Of a stretch of DNA of 54,254 bases, positions 53,860 through 54,254 are shown piece by piece (within the stretch, counting starts at the first letter, position 1; each line of letters starts with the position of its first letter). Both the position numbers and the translations under genes were made by a program. The notes beneath the pieces are model-generated. The model did not search any database. It was not told where the DNA came from and saw only the letters and a list, made by a program, of their open reading frames with translations. This DNA comes from JAAYCB01 sp012744395 (GTDB lineage Bacteria > Planctomycetota > Planctomycetia > Pirellulales > Thermoguttaceae): contig JAQVNJ010000026.1 of the NCBI GenBank assembly GCA_028703175.1, forward strand, positions 1 through 54,254, in the 5' to 3' direction.

Positions 53860-54010
53860 TTATCTCGCAACGAGTAAAGCGACTGGCAAGCCGACCCGTT
53901 CCTCCATGAGCGGCGGCACATCGTCGGCCGGCGGCGGCGTGTAGACGACCTCCCGCGTTGCGAAGTTGACCACGTAGTCCTGGACCCTGCGGCAGGCCCG
54001 GCGTCGCCGT
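53860..54010 (-). pseudogene. Fic-family protein remnant
   Basis: The minus frame reads VQDYVVNFATREVVYTPPPA then DDVPPLMEE. This matches the Fic-protein segment just before the Fic core, of the form QNYVVN--T-EVIYTPPP--VPxLM (family knowledge). After MEE the frame goes to RVGLPVALLVAR and stops at 53860, so the HPFxxGNGR core is absent. Upstream to 54156 the frame is open but unrecognised. Confidence 0.6.
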
Positions 54011-54254
54011 GCCTCCGCGGACGCCTTCGACCAGGCGCTGATGACCTTGTCCGAGAAGTTGTTCACGGTCTGTCGCCTCAATCCGCAGCCCGCGTCGAGT
54101 TCCTGGGCCTGAGTGGCCCGTTCCAGCCGGCAACCGTTTCGGCCTTCGCAGCCCAAAATCCTCCTCGACGGTGACCATGGGCTAGCCGCGCGGGCCGAAC
54201 TGACATAGCATATCGCGTGGCAGATTGACGATCACTATTGCATGTGATATAAAT

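Overview
This window is high-GC chromosomal DNA that reads as a planctomycete, probably Pirellulales-like (inference). The markers are a DUF1559-type prepilin start at the left edge, Tat-exported Gfo/Idh/MocA oxidoreductases and a Tat-exported sugar isomerase-like protein, a DUF4838 protein, large Ser/Thr kinases (one with WD40 repeats), a LamG/hydrazine-synthase-alpha-like dihaem protein, and repeat-rich intergenic spaces. No intact transposase, integrase, prophage or CRISPR array was found.

Layout. 1-4.0 kb: end of a DUF1559 gene, an RraA-family aldolase, and a MoxR-type AAA+ ATPase paired with a VWA protein. 4.5-9.1 kb: minus-strand GT4 glycosyltransferase, asparagine synthetase and a Tat-exported oxidoreductase. 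9.2-13.8 kb: tandem repeats, double-domain signal peptide peptidase SppA, another repeat element, and a DUF4838 protein. 13.9-19.9 kb: an arsenic/metalloid island with two ArsR repressors, an ACR3 arsenite exporter, a CSCS-type permease, a split-Soret-like cytochrome and a DUF1573 protein. Several of its genes look truncated, and three ArsR-operator-like sites can be seen.

20.0-34.2 kb: a long minus-strand housekeeping block. It holds PhoH, a 7TM-HD phosphohydrolase, YbeY, a CorC/HlyC protein, RecO, a BamD-like and an LptE-like lipoprotein and a CPBP protease, preceded by UppS, two different CdsA proteins, a PlsC-type acyltransferase and a SpoU methyltransferase. Phospholipid, undecaprenyl and outer-membrane assembly functions therefore sit together with RNA maturation. 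34.4-38.1 kb: a 1221-residue kinase/WD40 protein, divergent from trpA (38.5-39.3 kb).

39.4-49.4 kb: accessory catabolic/secreted genes: the 1193-residue LamG/HzsA-like dihaem protein, an esterase, a broken 2-hydroxyacid dehydrogenase joined to beta-propeller fragments, a TIM-barrel isomerase-like protein and a second Tat-exported oxidoreductase. 49.6-54.3 kb: a second Ser/Thr kinase, tRNA-Glu(CTC) with a clear terminator, then a decayed zone with a methyltransferase stub, a PHB-depolymerase-like esterase, a cold-shock protein, and HsdR-like and Fic-like remnants.

The most unusual signal is in the repeats. At least two repeat families end with bases that serve as stop codons of neighbouring genes (sppA, the esterase at 43.9 kb, the larger cdsA). 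A short palindromic repeat is also translated in frame inside the C-terminus of SppA.
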